From Pseudomonas mohnii (GTDB taxonomy: Bacteria > Pseudomonadota > Gammaproteobacteria > Pseudomonadales > Pseudomonadaceae), in contig NZ_FNRV01000001.1 in NCBI RefSeq assembly GCF_900105115.1, positions 992,001 to 1,056,000 on the forward strand: a stretch of 64,000 bases of DNA, given 5' to 3'. Position 1 is the first letter of the stretch. Each line of letters opens with the position of its first letter. A program made the position numbers and the translations under genes. Positions 33,973-42,349 of this stretch are shown in pieces. The notes under the pieces are model-generated. The model did not search any database. It was given only the letters and a program-made list of their open reading frames with translations, and was not told the origin of the DNA.

Positions 33973-35241
33973 ATGCAGATAAAAAATTCCGCCCTGCCCG
34001 CCTTTGCCTTACTTGCGTTGTGCTGCCAGCAAGCCGAAGCCGGCGGCCTCATGCTCTACGAAATCGGCACCGATAACACCGGCCTGGCCAATGCCGGTGC
34101 CGCCGCCAGGGCCCAGGGCCCTTCGACGATTGCCAGCAACCCGGCGGGCATGAGCTACCTGCCTGGCACGCAAATCACCGCCGGCCTGCAGGTGCTCTAT
34201 GGCGACCTGAGCTTCGATCGCGATTCCAACACCAATGTCCCGGGCAGCGGCAGCGGCAATGCCCTAGACCCAATCCCCGGCGGCAGCTTTTTCGTCACCC
34301 ATCAACTCGACGATCACTGGAGCGTCGGCTTCGGTCAGTACGGCGACTTCGGGCTGGCGGAAAATTACGACAACAACTGGTCCGGGCGCTACTTCGCGCA
34401 AAACGCCAGCGTGCTCGGTGTGTCGATGGTGCCGAGCGTGGCCTACCGCTTCAACGACCAATGGTCAGTCGGCATCGGCGTGAAAGCCATGTACGGCATG
34501 CTCAAAGCCGATACCGCCATCGACCGCTCGCCCTTCGGCCTGACCGACCGCAGCGACGGCCAGTTCAAGTACAGAGACAACGATTGGGGCTTTGGCGCCA
34601 ACGTCGGGGTGATCTACGCCCCGCAACCCGGCACCCGCCTCGGCCTGACCTACACCAGCAAGGTTGATCTGAATTTCGAAGACAAGCTGGACGTCAAGGG
34701 CGACGGTCCGTTACTGCGACGGCTGGACAACGCCAATACCCAACTCGATATGACGGTGCCACAAACCGTCACCCTGAGCCTGTTCCAGCAACTGGACCGG
34801 CAGTGGGCCTTGCTGGCCTCGGTCAACTGGCAGGACTGGTCGGAGTTCGGCCAGGTCGGGGTACAGGTCGACACTACGGCGAACAACGCGCAATCAACCA
34901 CGATTGACGCCAACTACAAGGACACCTGGCACCTCTCCCTCGGCGCGCAGTACCAGGCCACGCAACAGCTGTTGTGGAACGTCGGCGTGGCGTACGACAG
35001 CAGTGCCGTTTCGGACAGCAATCGCACGGTAACCGTGCCGATGGCCGAATCCTGGCGTCTTGCGACAGGAGCCACCTATGCTCTTAACAAGGACACCGAC
35101 GTTAACGTGAGTTGGGCGATGGTCTGGCTGGGCGACATGCCGGTGGATCAGAGCAAAACCGTGTCAGGCGATCGAATTTCCGGTCAATTCGACAGTGCCT
35201 GGATTCAAGCGGTGACCGGAAACATGACCTGGCGTTTCTGA
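33973..35241 (+). CDS. FadL/OmpP1-family outer-membrane transporter
   Basis: 422 residues with a signal peptide (cleavage near AEA). The FadL-type start GGLMLYEIGTDNTGLANAG...ARAQGPSTIASNPAGMS includes the plug motif NPAGM. Strands with SVGFGQYGDFG and LGLTYTSK follow, with a terminal aromatic (NMTWRF). Family members admit hydrophobic molecules such as long-chain fatty acids or aromatics. Behind an arylsulfatase gene, it likely imports the sulfated substrate or its product. ATG 33973 follows AAGGAATTCGT. Confidence 0.85.
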   Translation: MQIKNSALPAFALLALCCQQAEAGGLMLYEIGTDNTGLANAGAAARAQGPSTIASNPAGMSYLPGTQITAGLQVLYGDLSFDRDSNTNVPGSGSGNALDPIPGGSFFVTHQLDDHWSVGFGQYGDFGLAENYDNNWSGRYFAQNASVLGVSMVPSVAYRFNDQWSVGIGVKAMYGMLKADTAIDRSPFGLTDRSDGQFKYRDNDWGFGANVGVIYAPQPGTRLGLTYTSKVDLNFEDKLDVKGDGPLLRRLDNANTQLDMTVPQTVTLSLFQQLDRQWALLASVNWQDWSEFGQVGVQVDTTANNAQSTTIDANYKDTWHLSLGAQYQATQQLLWNVGVAYDSSAVSDSNRTVTVPMAESWRLATGATYALNKDTDVNVSWAMVWLGDMPVDQSKTVSGDRISGQFDSAWIQAVTGNMTWRF

Positions 35242-35289
35242 TTTCTGCTGACGAAAAAAAACGACTTTATCCAAGGAGCACACAGCATT

Positions 35290-35979
35290 ATGAACCTGTC
35301 CCGAAACTTGCTTATCGGCGTCGCGCTGACCGGCCTGCTGCTCAGCGGTTGCACCTCGAAAGTCACCGAGAAAACGCAGTACTCCGGTTACCTGTCCAGT
35401 TACGACAACCTGCAAGAAGTACAAACGCCCAGCGGTGGTACGGCGATGCGTTGGGTGAGCCCGTCGTGGAACCCCAATGCCTACGACACGGTAGCGTTCA
35501 ACAAGCTGGAGCTTTATCCGACGCCCAAGCCCAACGAGCGGGTGAACCAGCAGACGCTCAACGATATCCAGAACTACATGACCAACACGGCCAAGAGCAC
35601 GCTGGGCCAGAAATACCGCGTGGTCACCACGCCGGCCTCCGCACCCAAGGGCTCGAAACTGTTGATCATGCGCGCGGCGATCACCGGGGTGAACGCTGAA
35701 AACGAGGGCATGAAGTGGTATGAAATCGTTCCGGTTGCCGCCGTCGTCGGTGGTGTCAGCGCCGCGACCGGCCATCGGGACCAGGACACCACCCTGTTTA
35801 TTGAGGCCGAGTTCATCGACGCGAAAAGCAACCAGACCGTGGGCCGGGTTGTGCGCAAAGTGTTCGGCAGCACCCTGGAAAATGATAGCCAGAAGATCAC
35901 CGCCAAGGATTTCAAAGCGGCCATCGACAAGCTGGGTGCCGACTTCCAGGCCTTCATCAACAAACCTCAAGCGTACTGA
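35290..35979 (+). CDS. DUF3313 lipoprotein
   Basis: 229 residues with lipobox LLSGCTSK (Cys about 21). The DUF3313 domain has YSGYLSSYDNLQEV near the start, NAENEGMKWYEIVPVAAVVGG in the middle and EAEFIDAKSNQTVGR. The family is of unknown function and outer-membrane or periplasmic. It is 48 nt downstream of the porin and ends exactly where the convergent ligD stop begins, with no spacer. Confidence 0.8.
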   Translation: MNLSRNLLIGVALTGLLLSGCTSKVTEKTQYSGYLSSYDNLQEVQTPSGGTAMRWVSPSWNPNAYDTVAFNKLELYPTPKPNERVNQQTLNDIQNYMTNTAKSTLGQKYRVVTTPASAPKGSKLLIMRAAITGVNAENEGMKWYEIVPVAAVVGGVSAATGHRDQDTTLFIEAEFIDAKSNQTVGRVVRKVFGSTLENDSQKITAKDFKAAIDKLGADFQAFINKPQAY

Positions 35980-38070
35980 TTACTGCTTCATGCCGACCCG
36001 CCGACGCATGTCGGCGGTGATCGACTGCCTGGTTTTCTTCAGATCCGCCCAAGGCTCATTGCCGACCTCCGCCAGGCGTTCATGCACGTTATGAATGTTC
36101 CACTGGTTGCCGCCCTTGAGCGACTCGACCTCTTCACGAAAGATCGGCACCGACACCGGCAAGCCTTCGCGGGTACGCGCGGCATAGGCGCAGATGGTGG
36201 TCGCGCCCAGACCATTGCGCAGGTAATCGATGAAAATCCGCCCGACCCGATTCTTCGGCCCCGACACGGCGGAAAAACGCTCCGGCAGCAGTTTGGCCAT
36301 GTGGCTGACAATCGCGTGGCTGAAGTCCTTGACCTCATCCCAGCCCAGCTTGCGGGTCAGTGGCACCACCAGGTGAATGCCCTTGCCTCCGCTGGTCTTG
36401 AGAAACGCCTTGAGCCCCAGTTCATCGAGCACCGAAAGGGTCAACTGGGTCGCCTCGATCATGCGCTTCCACGGCAATGCCGGATCCGGGTCGAGGTCGA
36501 GGACGAAGCGGTCGGGTTTGTCGAGATTGTCTGATGTGGCGTTCCAGGTGTGCAGTTCCACCGTACTCATCTGCACCGCGCCAATCAGCGCTTCGGCGCT
36601 GTTGATGACCATCATCGGCTGGCCGGTGAGTTTCTGGTCCAGGGTAGTGATGCCGGGAATGGCCAGGTGCTCGGCGTTTTTCTGGAAGAACAATTCGCCG
36701 GCAATCCCGTCCGGGGCCCGCACCAGCGCCACCGGGCGGTCCTTGAGCTCGGGCAAAATCCACTCGGCAACGGTGGCGTAATATTGCGCCAGTTGCATCT
36801 TGGTGCTGCCACTGCTGGCATCGATGATCCGGTCCGGGTGGGTGATACGGACCTTGCCCTTGTCCAGGCCGATGTGTGAGGGCGCGGGGTCGGCGTTCTT
36901 TGGCGCGGCGGTGGGTTTGGCAGTGCTGCTTTTTTTTCCAGGGGCAGTTTTCACGGTCATCGCTCGCTCCTCGGTGATGCCTTTGGCAGGCTTGTCGTCA
37001 CGCAGGCCATGGAACACGGCATGGCGTACCGAGCCGTCCCGGGTGATTTCGGCAAAGGCCACTTCCGCGAGTAGCCGGGGCTTGAGCCAGTGCACCGTCT
37101 TGAACTCGACACCGTCGGGCGGATTGACCACCGCCGGTTTTTTCGTCTGCAAGGGTTTGAGCTGGTCGTGGAGGCTGGCGAGTGTCGCCTCGTTAAATCC
37201 GGTGCCGACCTTGCCGGCATAGCGCAGCTCACCGCTGTCACGGTCATGCAAGCCCAACAGCAATGCACCAAATGCACTGCGCGAACCCTTGGGGTCAGTA
37301 AAGCCGACGATGACGAATTCCTGCCGATGCTTGCACTTGAGCTTGACCCAGTCGCTGCTGCGCCGGGACACGTAAGGCGACCCCAGCCGCTTGCCGATCA
37401 ACCCCTCCATGCGCATCTGACAGGCGCTGTTGAGCAACGCCTGCGGTTCTTCTTCAAAGCCGTCGGAGAAACGCAGCAAGGGGTGATCACCGGCCTTGAG
37501 CACTGTCGCCAACGCAGCCCGGCGTTCTTCCACTGGCACTTCGCGCAGGTCCACACCATTGAGGTACGGCAGGTCGAACAGGTAGTAGACGATGTGGCCG
37601 CTGCGACCGGCCTCAAAGGCATTTTGCAGGGCCTGAAAGTCCGGTACGCCCTCCTCGTCCACGACCACCATCTCGCCGTCGAGCCATGCCGATTCCAGGT
37701 GCAGGGCGGCCAATGCCTCGGCCTGTCCGGGCAGCTTGTGGGTCCAGTCGTGGCCGTTGCGCGTGAAGAGTTTGACCTCGTCGTGGTCGATGCGGGCCAT
37801 GATCCGGTAACCGTCGAACTTGACCTCATAACGCCACTCACCATCCGGGGCCTTCTCCACCAGCGTCGCCAGTTCCGGCTTGATCAACTCCGGCAATCTG
37901 GCTTTGCGCGCGCCGGTCAGTGGCCCGGGCTTTTCCTTGCGTGCCGGGGTGGCCGGTTTCTTGATCGCTTTGGCCTTGGCGTTTTTTCCGCCCGAACGGT
38001 TGACCGCGACCGGCTCCGGCGTTGCCGACATATCGCGCCTGCGGTTGTAGTCATCCAGGTCCTTGTTCAT
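35980..38070 (-). CDS. ligD: LigD-type ATP-dependent DNA ligase/polymerase lacking the phosphoesterase domain
   Basis: 696 residues. The ligase domain (about 60-360) has adenylation motif YEVKFDGYRI, with lysine at residue 84. The archaeo-eukaryotic primase-like polymerase domain (about 400-690) has FVLDLDPDP and SGGKGIHLVVPL. Pseudomonas LigD is normally ~840 residues with an N-terminal 3'-phosphoesterase. Here the first 20 residues (LDDYNRRRDMSATPEP) match the start of that domain, and the sequence then passes straight into the Lys/Ala-rich linker. The domain therefore seems cleanly deleted in frame. It would still act with Ku in end joining but without 3'-end cleaning. AGGTGAG precedes ATG 38070. 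Confidence 0.88.
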   Translation of the reverse strand: MNKDLDDYNRRRDMSATPEPVAVNRSGGKNAKAKAIKKPATPARKEKPGPLTGARKARLPELIKPELATLVEKAPDGEWRYEVKFDGYRIMARIDHDEVKLFTRNGHDWTHKLPGQAEALAALHLESAWLDGEMVVVDEEGVPDFQALQNAFEAGRSGHIVYYLFDLPYLNGVDLREVPVEERRAALATVLKAGDHPLLRFSDGFEEEPQALLNSACQMRMEGLIGKRLGSPYVSRRSSDWVKLKCKHRQEFVIVGFTDPKGSRSAFGALLLGLHDRDSGELRYAGKVGTGFNEATLASLHDQLKPLQTKKPAVVNPPDGVEFKTVHWLKPRLLAEVAFAEITRDGSVRHAVFHGLRDDKPAKGITEERAMTVKTAPGKKSSTAKPTAAPKNADPAPSHIGLDKGKVRITHPDRIIDASSGSTKMQLAQYYATVAEWILPELKDRPVALVRAPDGIAGELFFQKNAEHLAIPGITTLDQKLTGQPMMVINSAEALIGAVQMSTVELHTWNATSDNLDKPDRFVLDLDPDPALPWKRMIEATQLTLSVLDELGLKAFLKTSGGKGIHLVVPLTRKLGWDEVKDFSHAIVSHMAKLLPERFSAVSGPKNRVGRIFIDYLRNGLGATTICAYAARTREGLPVSVPIFREEVESLKGGNQWNIHNVHERLAEVGNEPWADLKKTRQSITADMRRRVGMKQ

Positions 38071-38251
38071 GGCTCACCTGCTGCTCGCTACAGGACGCGA
38101 TTGCTCGTCCCTCCCTCAGCAGAGCGAGCCATGCGAACGAAAATTCCATCGGCATTGAAAACGCCCGGACAGACGGCCCGCACAGCCAGGGCGGTCGCCG
38201 CGATCCAGTGCTTATACTCAACCGGTGTTGACTCACTCTGGGAGAGCAATC

Positions 38252-38710
38252 ATGCGTACGGTTCACGTCATCGACGCCGGGAATGTTCCAGCGCCGGTCA
38301 ATGTCGTTGGCGAGACGATCACCATTCTCGCTGGCGGGGACCTGAGTAAACCCTTTGAAGTGCATATCCAGGAGGGTGTGAAAGGTGGCGGCCCGCCCCC
38401 GCACTTTCATCCGTGGGATGAAGCATTCCTGGTCATCGATGGCCAGGTTGAAGTGACGGTGGAGGGCAAGGCCACGACTATCTCGCCCGGTGGCTATGTG
38501 CATATCCCCGGCGGCTCGGTCCATGCGTACAAGAACATCAGCCCCACCGCAAAGATCATCGGCGTAGTGTCCGACCCGCGCGGCGGGCAGTTCTTTGCCG
38601 CAATGGACCGCTTCAAGGTGCCCGAGGACCTGCCACGGATCTTTGAAGTGGCCGAGCGCTTTGGCGTTACCTTTCTGCTGCCGAAGCCGGGTGCCACTTC
38701 AGCGGGCTGA
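38252..38710 (+). CDS. Cupin-domain protein
   Basis: 152 residues with a single beta-barrel cupin. Motif 1 is GGGPPPHFHPWDEAFLVIDGQ with the metal-binding HxH...E, and motif 2 is PGGYVHIPGGSVHAYKN with the second His. ATG 38252 follows GGGAGAG. It is a stand-alone gene between ligD and the DUF533 gene; enzymatic role unknown. Confidence 0.8.
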   Translation: MRTVHVIDAGNVPAPVNVVGETITILAGGDLSKPFEVHIQEGVKGGGPPPHFHPWDEAFLVIDGQVEVTVEGKATTISPGGYVHIPGGSVHAYKNISPTAKIIGVVSDPRGGQFFAAMDRFKVPEDLPRIFEVAERFGVTFLLPKPGATSAG

Positions 38711-38725
38711 CCGCGTTATCGTTCT

Positions 38726-38813
38726 TCGCGGACAAGCCCGCTCCCACAGGGATTTCGCAACGGCCACGGATCGTCTGTTCACCGCAGATCAAACTGTGGG
38801 AGCGAGTGGGCTC
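38726..38813. repeat. REP doublet
   Basis: CGCGGACAAGCCCGCTCCCACAG (38728-38749) faces CTGTGGGAGCGAGTGGGCTC (38795-38813) about 45 nt away: two REP units in inverted order, a REPIN-like arrangement between the cupin gene and the DUF533 gene. Confidence 0.6.
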
Positions 38814-38857
38814 CGGGCGGCATTCCGACGATGGCGTGCAGGCAAACAACCTGATCT

Positions 38858-39592
38858 TCAGGCCGCGCCGCCCTTGGCCTGCTGTTCCAGATGCACCTGC
38901 AATTCTGGGGCGATGTTCAGGGCGGCCGCCAACTCATCCAGATAATTGCGCTCGGCGTCCTGTTGATCGTCCACCAGCATGACGCTGGCCAGGTACATTT
39001 CCGCCGCCATGCCGGGGTCGGTGGCCCACTGAGCCACTTCGCTGGCGTCGAGCGGTTTGGCGACTTCGGCATCAAGCCACTGCTGCAGTTGCGGGTCGTC
39101 GGTGTGACGGCCGATTTCAGTGCTGATCATCTGTTTTTCAGCATCGTCGATCCGCCCGTCAGCCTTGGCTGCCGCGATTAATGCTCGAAGAATGGCGTGA
39201 CTGTGCGCCTCGACTTCCGGGCCGGCCAACAGGTCCACGGTGCGGGGCGCCTGTTGCGGCGCGGCGGCCTGGCTGCGTTGCCAGGCTTGATAGGCCTGAA
39301 ATGCCATCATTCCCAGGGAAGCGAGGGCGGCGTAGTTGGTGCCGCCACCGGAGCGCGAGGGGGCCGTGCCACCCCTTGGCGAACCACCGCCGAGCAAGCC
39401 ACCGAGCAAACCACCCAAGCCGCCCGGGCCACCGCCTGCACCGGCGGCACCGCCACCGCCCCCCAGCAGGCCGCCGAGCAACCCGCCGAGGTCACCGAGC
39501 CCACCTTGGGCCGACGCCCCACCCGCGCCCCGTTGCGACATAGAGCCCTGGCCGGCCCGCAATAATTGTTCGAGCAGATCGCTGGTGTTCAT
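38858..39592 (-). CDS. DUF533/TerB-like inner-membrane-associated protein
   Basis: 244 residues. After MNTSDLLEQLLRAGQ comes a low-complexity stretch (about 25-75) with two near-identical GGLGGLLGGLLGGG blocks. A hydrophobic helix follows (TNYAALASLGMMAFQAYQAW) and then the YebE/DUF533-type TerB fold (LIAAAKADGRIDDAEKQMI, YLDELAAALNIAPE). ATG 39592 follows GATGAGGACG; a longer frame to 39685 lacks family-like sequence. Function unknown; E. coli YebE is envelope-stress induced. Confidence 0.8.
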   Translation of the reverse strand: MNTSDLLEQLLRAGQGSMSQRGAGGASAQGGLGDLGGLLGGLLGGGGGAAGAGGGPGGLGGLLGGLLGGGSPRGGTAPSRSGGGTNYAALASLGMMAFQAYQAWQRSQAAAPQQAPRTVDLLAGPEVEAHSHAILRALIAAAKADGRIDDAEKQMISTEIGRHTDDPQLQQWLDAEVAKPLDASEVAQWATDPGMAAEMYLASVMLVDDQQDAERNYLDELAAALNIAPELQVHLEQQAKGGAA

Positions 39593-39853
39593 GACGGCGT
39601 CCTCATCGATGAGAGTGATCCAGTCAGGCAACAATAGCCCTCGCGCCCGATTGCGCCACCACCGTTTGGCTGACACGTCCCCCATTCGCGGCCGTAGATT
39701 TATCTGCAGTATTTTTTACGGCGCAGCTAAGATTCATGAGTGGTGAACCTTATTCCCGGATACCCGGTCGATACCTGCAACCCGACCCGGTTTGCCGCCG
39801 CCCGCCAGATGAGGGTGATGACTGGCTTGCTTCACTTTCTGGAGAACGCCCCC

Positions 39854-40576
39854 GTGATATCGACACTACACATCGCCAGGCTCAAAGCATGGGGTGCCCA
39901 TGGTTTTACCGCCACCGGCGTCGTCACTGCCTTCCTCGCGACCCTCGCCCTGCTCGATAACCAGCCGACCAGTTGCCTGCTGTGGCTGGGCGTGGCCCTG
40001 ATCGTCGACGGCCTCGACGGTGCGCTGGCACGCAAGGTCAATGTGCAGTCAGTGCTGCCCAGTTTCGGCGGCTCGATCCTCGACCTGGTGATCGACTACC
40101 TGACCTATGTCTTCATCCCGGCGCTGTTCATCTACCGCTACATTCCACTGCCGGACTACACCTTGCTGCTGACCGTGTCGCTGATCCTGGTGTCATCGCT
40201 GTTCTGCTTCTGCAACGTCAACATGAAAAGCAAGGACAACTACTTCCAGGGCTTCCCTGCCGCCTGGAACGTGGTTGCCCTGTGCCTGTACATCATCGCG
40301 CCGTCGCCGTGGGTGACCTTCCTCACCGTGATCGGCCTGGCGCTGCTGACCCTGACCCGCATGAAGTTCCTGCATCCGTTCCGCGTGCGCCGCTTCATGC
40401 CGGTCAATATCGCGGTGACGGCTATCTGGTTGCTATGCAGTTTGTCGCTGGTGATCAACCATCCGTTGATCAATCCGATGGTCATGGGGCTTTGGCTGCT
40501 GATGTCGGCGTATTTTCTGGGGATCTGCTTGTGGCGCACGGCGCTGGAGTGGTTCGACGGCTCACGGCTCAAGTAG
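39854..40576 (+). CDS. pcs: Phosphatidylcholine synthase-like CDP-alcohol phosphatidyltransferase
   Basis: 240 residues with 7-8 membrane helices. The CDP-alcohol phosphatidyltransferase motif DGLDGALAR...GGSILDLVID carries the metal-binding aspartates. The opening LKAWGAHGFTATGVV and the size match bacterial Pcs, which condenses choline with CDP-diacylglycerol. The start is chosen as GTG 39854, with GGAG 9 nt upstream; in-frame ATGs at 39740, 39809 and 39818 would add residues absent from the family and have poorer sites. Pcs is inferred from length and motif context; another CDP-alcohol enzyme is possible. Confidence 0.72.
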   Translation: MISTLHIARLKAWGAHGFTATGVVTAFLATLALLDNQPTSCLLWLGVALIVDGLDGALARKVNVQSVLPSFGGSILDLVIDYLTYVFIPALFIYRYIPLPDYTLLLTVSLILVSSLFCFCNVNMKSKDNYFQGFPAAWNVVALCLYIIAPSPWVTFLTVIGLALLTLTRMKFLHPFRVRRFMPVNIAVTAIWLLCSLSLVINHPLINPMVMGLWLLMSAYFLGICLWRTALEWFDGSRLK

Positions 40577-40580
40577 CGCC

Positions 40581-40967
40581 ATGCCCATCCACATCGTGCG
40601 GCTCGGCGCCCCGCGCCAACCCGAAGAAGGCCTGCGCCTGGGCACCGTGCGCCGCCCACCCCGCGGCGTACCCAAGGCCGAGTTCGCCAGTCGGGATTTC
40701 TATGATGTCTGGCAGCCGTTGCTGTCTCCGAGCCAGGAACTGGTGCACGAAGCCAAGTCCGCCGAAGACGAGAAGGCCTGGCACGCCTTCAAACGCAAGT
40801 TCAAGGCCGAGATGAACCATCCGGTGCCCAGCCAGTTGCTCGATCTGCTGGCCGCCCTCTCCCATCACACCTCGCTGGCCGTCGGCTGTTACTGCGAGGA
40901 CGAAGCCCATTGTCATCGCTCAGTGCTGCGCGAGTTGCTGGTGGCAAGGGGGGCCGAAGTGGTTTAA
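40581..40967 (+). CDS. DUF488-family protein
   Basis: 128 residues. The family signature CYCEDEAHCHRSVLRELL is near the C-terminus, and the N-terminal part has VRRPPRGVPKAEFASRDFYDVWQPLLSP. It lies 4 nt after the pcs stop, so it is cotranscribed. Function unknown; the Cys/His cluster may bind metal. Confidence 0.8.
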   Translation: MPIHIVRLGAPRQPEEGLRLGTVRRPPRGVPKAEFASRDFYDVWQPLLSPSQELVHEAKSAEDEKAWHAFKRKFKAEMNHPVPSQLLDLLAALSHHTSLAVGCYCEDEAHCHRSVLRELLVARGAEVV

Positions 40968-40991
40968 CCCGCCCGACATCAGCGCAAATTG

Positions 40992-41019
40992 CCTGTGGGA
41001 GCGAGCTTGCTCCCACAGG
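40992..41019. repeat. REP palindrome
   Basis: CCTGTGGGAGCGAGCTTGCTCCCACAGG is near-perfectly palindromic; it lies between the convergent DUF488 and methyltransferase genes. Confidence 0.75.
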
Positions 41020-41037
41020 GGGTGATGCCTTGTCGAC

Positions 41038-41856
41038 TTAACGCCTTGTCATCACCACCTCCAGATACTCACCCGGCACCACCAGCGACTTTTCCCCTGC
41101 CCGGTTCGACTGGTTGATCAGCTCGATCAGGTCATGTTCCAGGGCCTGGGCGCCGTCGGGTGGCAGCGCGGCAAAGGCCTTGTGCATCGGCCCATACCAC
41201 GCCCGGAAGGTGTCGATGAAATGCGCCGCCGAGCGATAGCGGAAATTGAAGATCCGGCGCGTGACCTGGACAAGGAAGTCGCGCTCGTCGAAGTGCGCGC
41301 GCAGCCAGGCTTCGGTGCCCCACTGCGACGGCGGCAACGCGCCGGGCGGTGGAGGCAGGTGTTTACCCAGCGTTTTGAACATTTGGCCGACGAAGCCTTC
41401 CGGTGTCCAGTTGGCGAGGCCGATCCGGCCTCCCGGCCGACAGACCCGCGCCAGTTCCGCGGCAGCCTTGGGCTGGTCCGGCGCAAACATCACGCCAAAG
41501 GTCGAAAGCACCGCGTCAAAACTGGCGTCCTCGAAGGGCAACGCTTCAGCGTCGGCCACTTGAAAGACGACATTGTCATTCAGGCGCTCCGCCCTGACCC
41601 GGTCTTCACCGCGTTCAAGCAATGCGGCGACATAGTCCGTCGAGCGGACCCTGCAACCGCGACGCGCCGCCGCCAGCGTGGCATTACCGTTGCCGGCGGC
41701 CACGTCGAGCACTCGCTCATCGCACAACAGGTCACAGGCTTCGGCCAGTTGTTCGCCGACGATTTGCAGGGTGGTGCCGATCACGGCGTAGTCGCCACTG
41801 GCCCAGGCAGCCATTTGACGGTTTTTCAGGGCAACAAGATCAATGGGTGTACTCAT
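41038..41856 (-). CDS. Class I SAM-dependent methyltransferase (UbiE/COQ5-like)
   Basis: 272 residues with SAM motif I VLDVAAGNGNATLAAARRG (about 48-66), VADAEALPFEDASFDAVLSTFGVMF and RVCRPGGRIGLANWTPEG. ATG 41856 follows CGGAGCGG. It lies 37 nt downstream of the DUF4242 gene on the same strand, probably one operon facing a divergent AraC regulator. Substrate unknown. Confidence 0.83.
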   Translation of the reverse strand: MSTPIDLVALKNRQMAAWASGDYAVIGTTLQIVGEQLAEACDLLCDERVLDVAAGNGNATLAAARRGCRVRSTDYVAALLERGEDRVRAERLNDNVVFQVADAEALPFEDASFDAVLSTFGVMFAPDQPKAAAELARVCRPGGRIGLANWTPEGFVGQMFKTLGKHLPPPPGALPPSQWGTEAWLRAHFDERDFLVQVTRRIFNFRYRSAAHFIDTFRAWYGPMHKAFAALPPDGAQALEHDLIELINQSNRAGEKSLVVPGEYLEVVMTRR

Positions 41857-41893
41857 GAATTCCGCTCCGTTGCGGTTTGGAACGCAACCCGGC

Positions 41894-42163
41894 TTATTCC
41901 GCCGTGGTGGGATCGATGATGTGGGTGACTTCAGAGATGCGATTGGCCGGGAAACCACTCAGCCTGGCGTGCTCCATGATCTGCTCTTCGCTCGGCGCGA
42001 TGTACACGCAATAGAGCTTGTCACCGGTGACATAGCTCTGGAGCCACTGCACCTGCGGCAACTCGCGCAACGCCCGGCAGGACTTTTGCGAAGCGGCTTT
42101 CAAATCCCTTTGTGACAGTGTCCCAGCGCCTTGAATCTCGCGTTCTATGACGAACTTAGGCAT
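41894..42163 (-). CDS. DUF4242 (SCO4226-like) small protein
   Basis: 89 residues: MPKFVIEREIQGAG, WLQSYVTGDKLYCVYIAPSEEQIMEHARLSGFP and THIIDPTTAE. This is the ferredoxin-like fold of DUF4242/nickel-binding SCO4226-type proteins. GAGAGGT precedes the ATG. First gene of a pair with the methyltransferase, 186 nt from the divergent AraC gene, which may regulate it. Confidence 0.75.
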   Translation of the reverse strand: MPKFVIEREIQGAGTLSQRDLKAASQKSCRALRELPQVQWLQSYVTGDKLYCVYIAPSEEQIMEHARLSGFPANRISEVTHIIDPTTAE

Positions 42164-42349
42164 GGCAACCTCTCATTCTTGTTATGGATGACAAGGCCGG
42201 CGGGCCCTGCGTGACCACTATCGCGCCGGGCAAAGGCGGCGTCCTGCCCGATCGTCGGCCAAGACTGTCCGATCGTCCGGAGGTTTCATGCTGGGCCACG
42301 ACAGGCTCACAATCAGCTTCTGACCCACGATCGGCATGGGAAAACCCTC

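Noticed and set aside
37090..38349. 419-codon plus-strand frame opposite ligD and into the cupin leader
   Set aside because: Shadow of ligD; no start signal and no domain.
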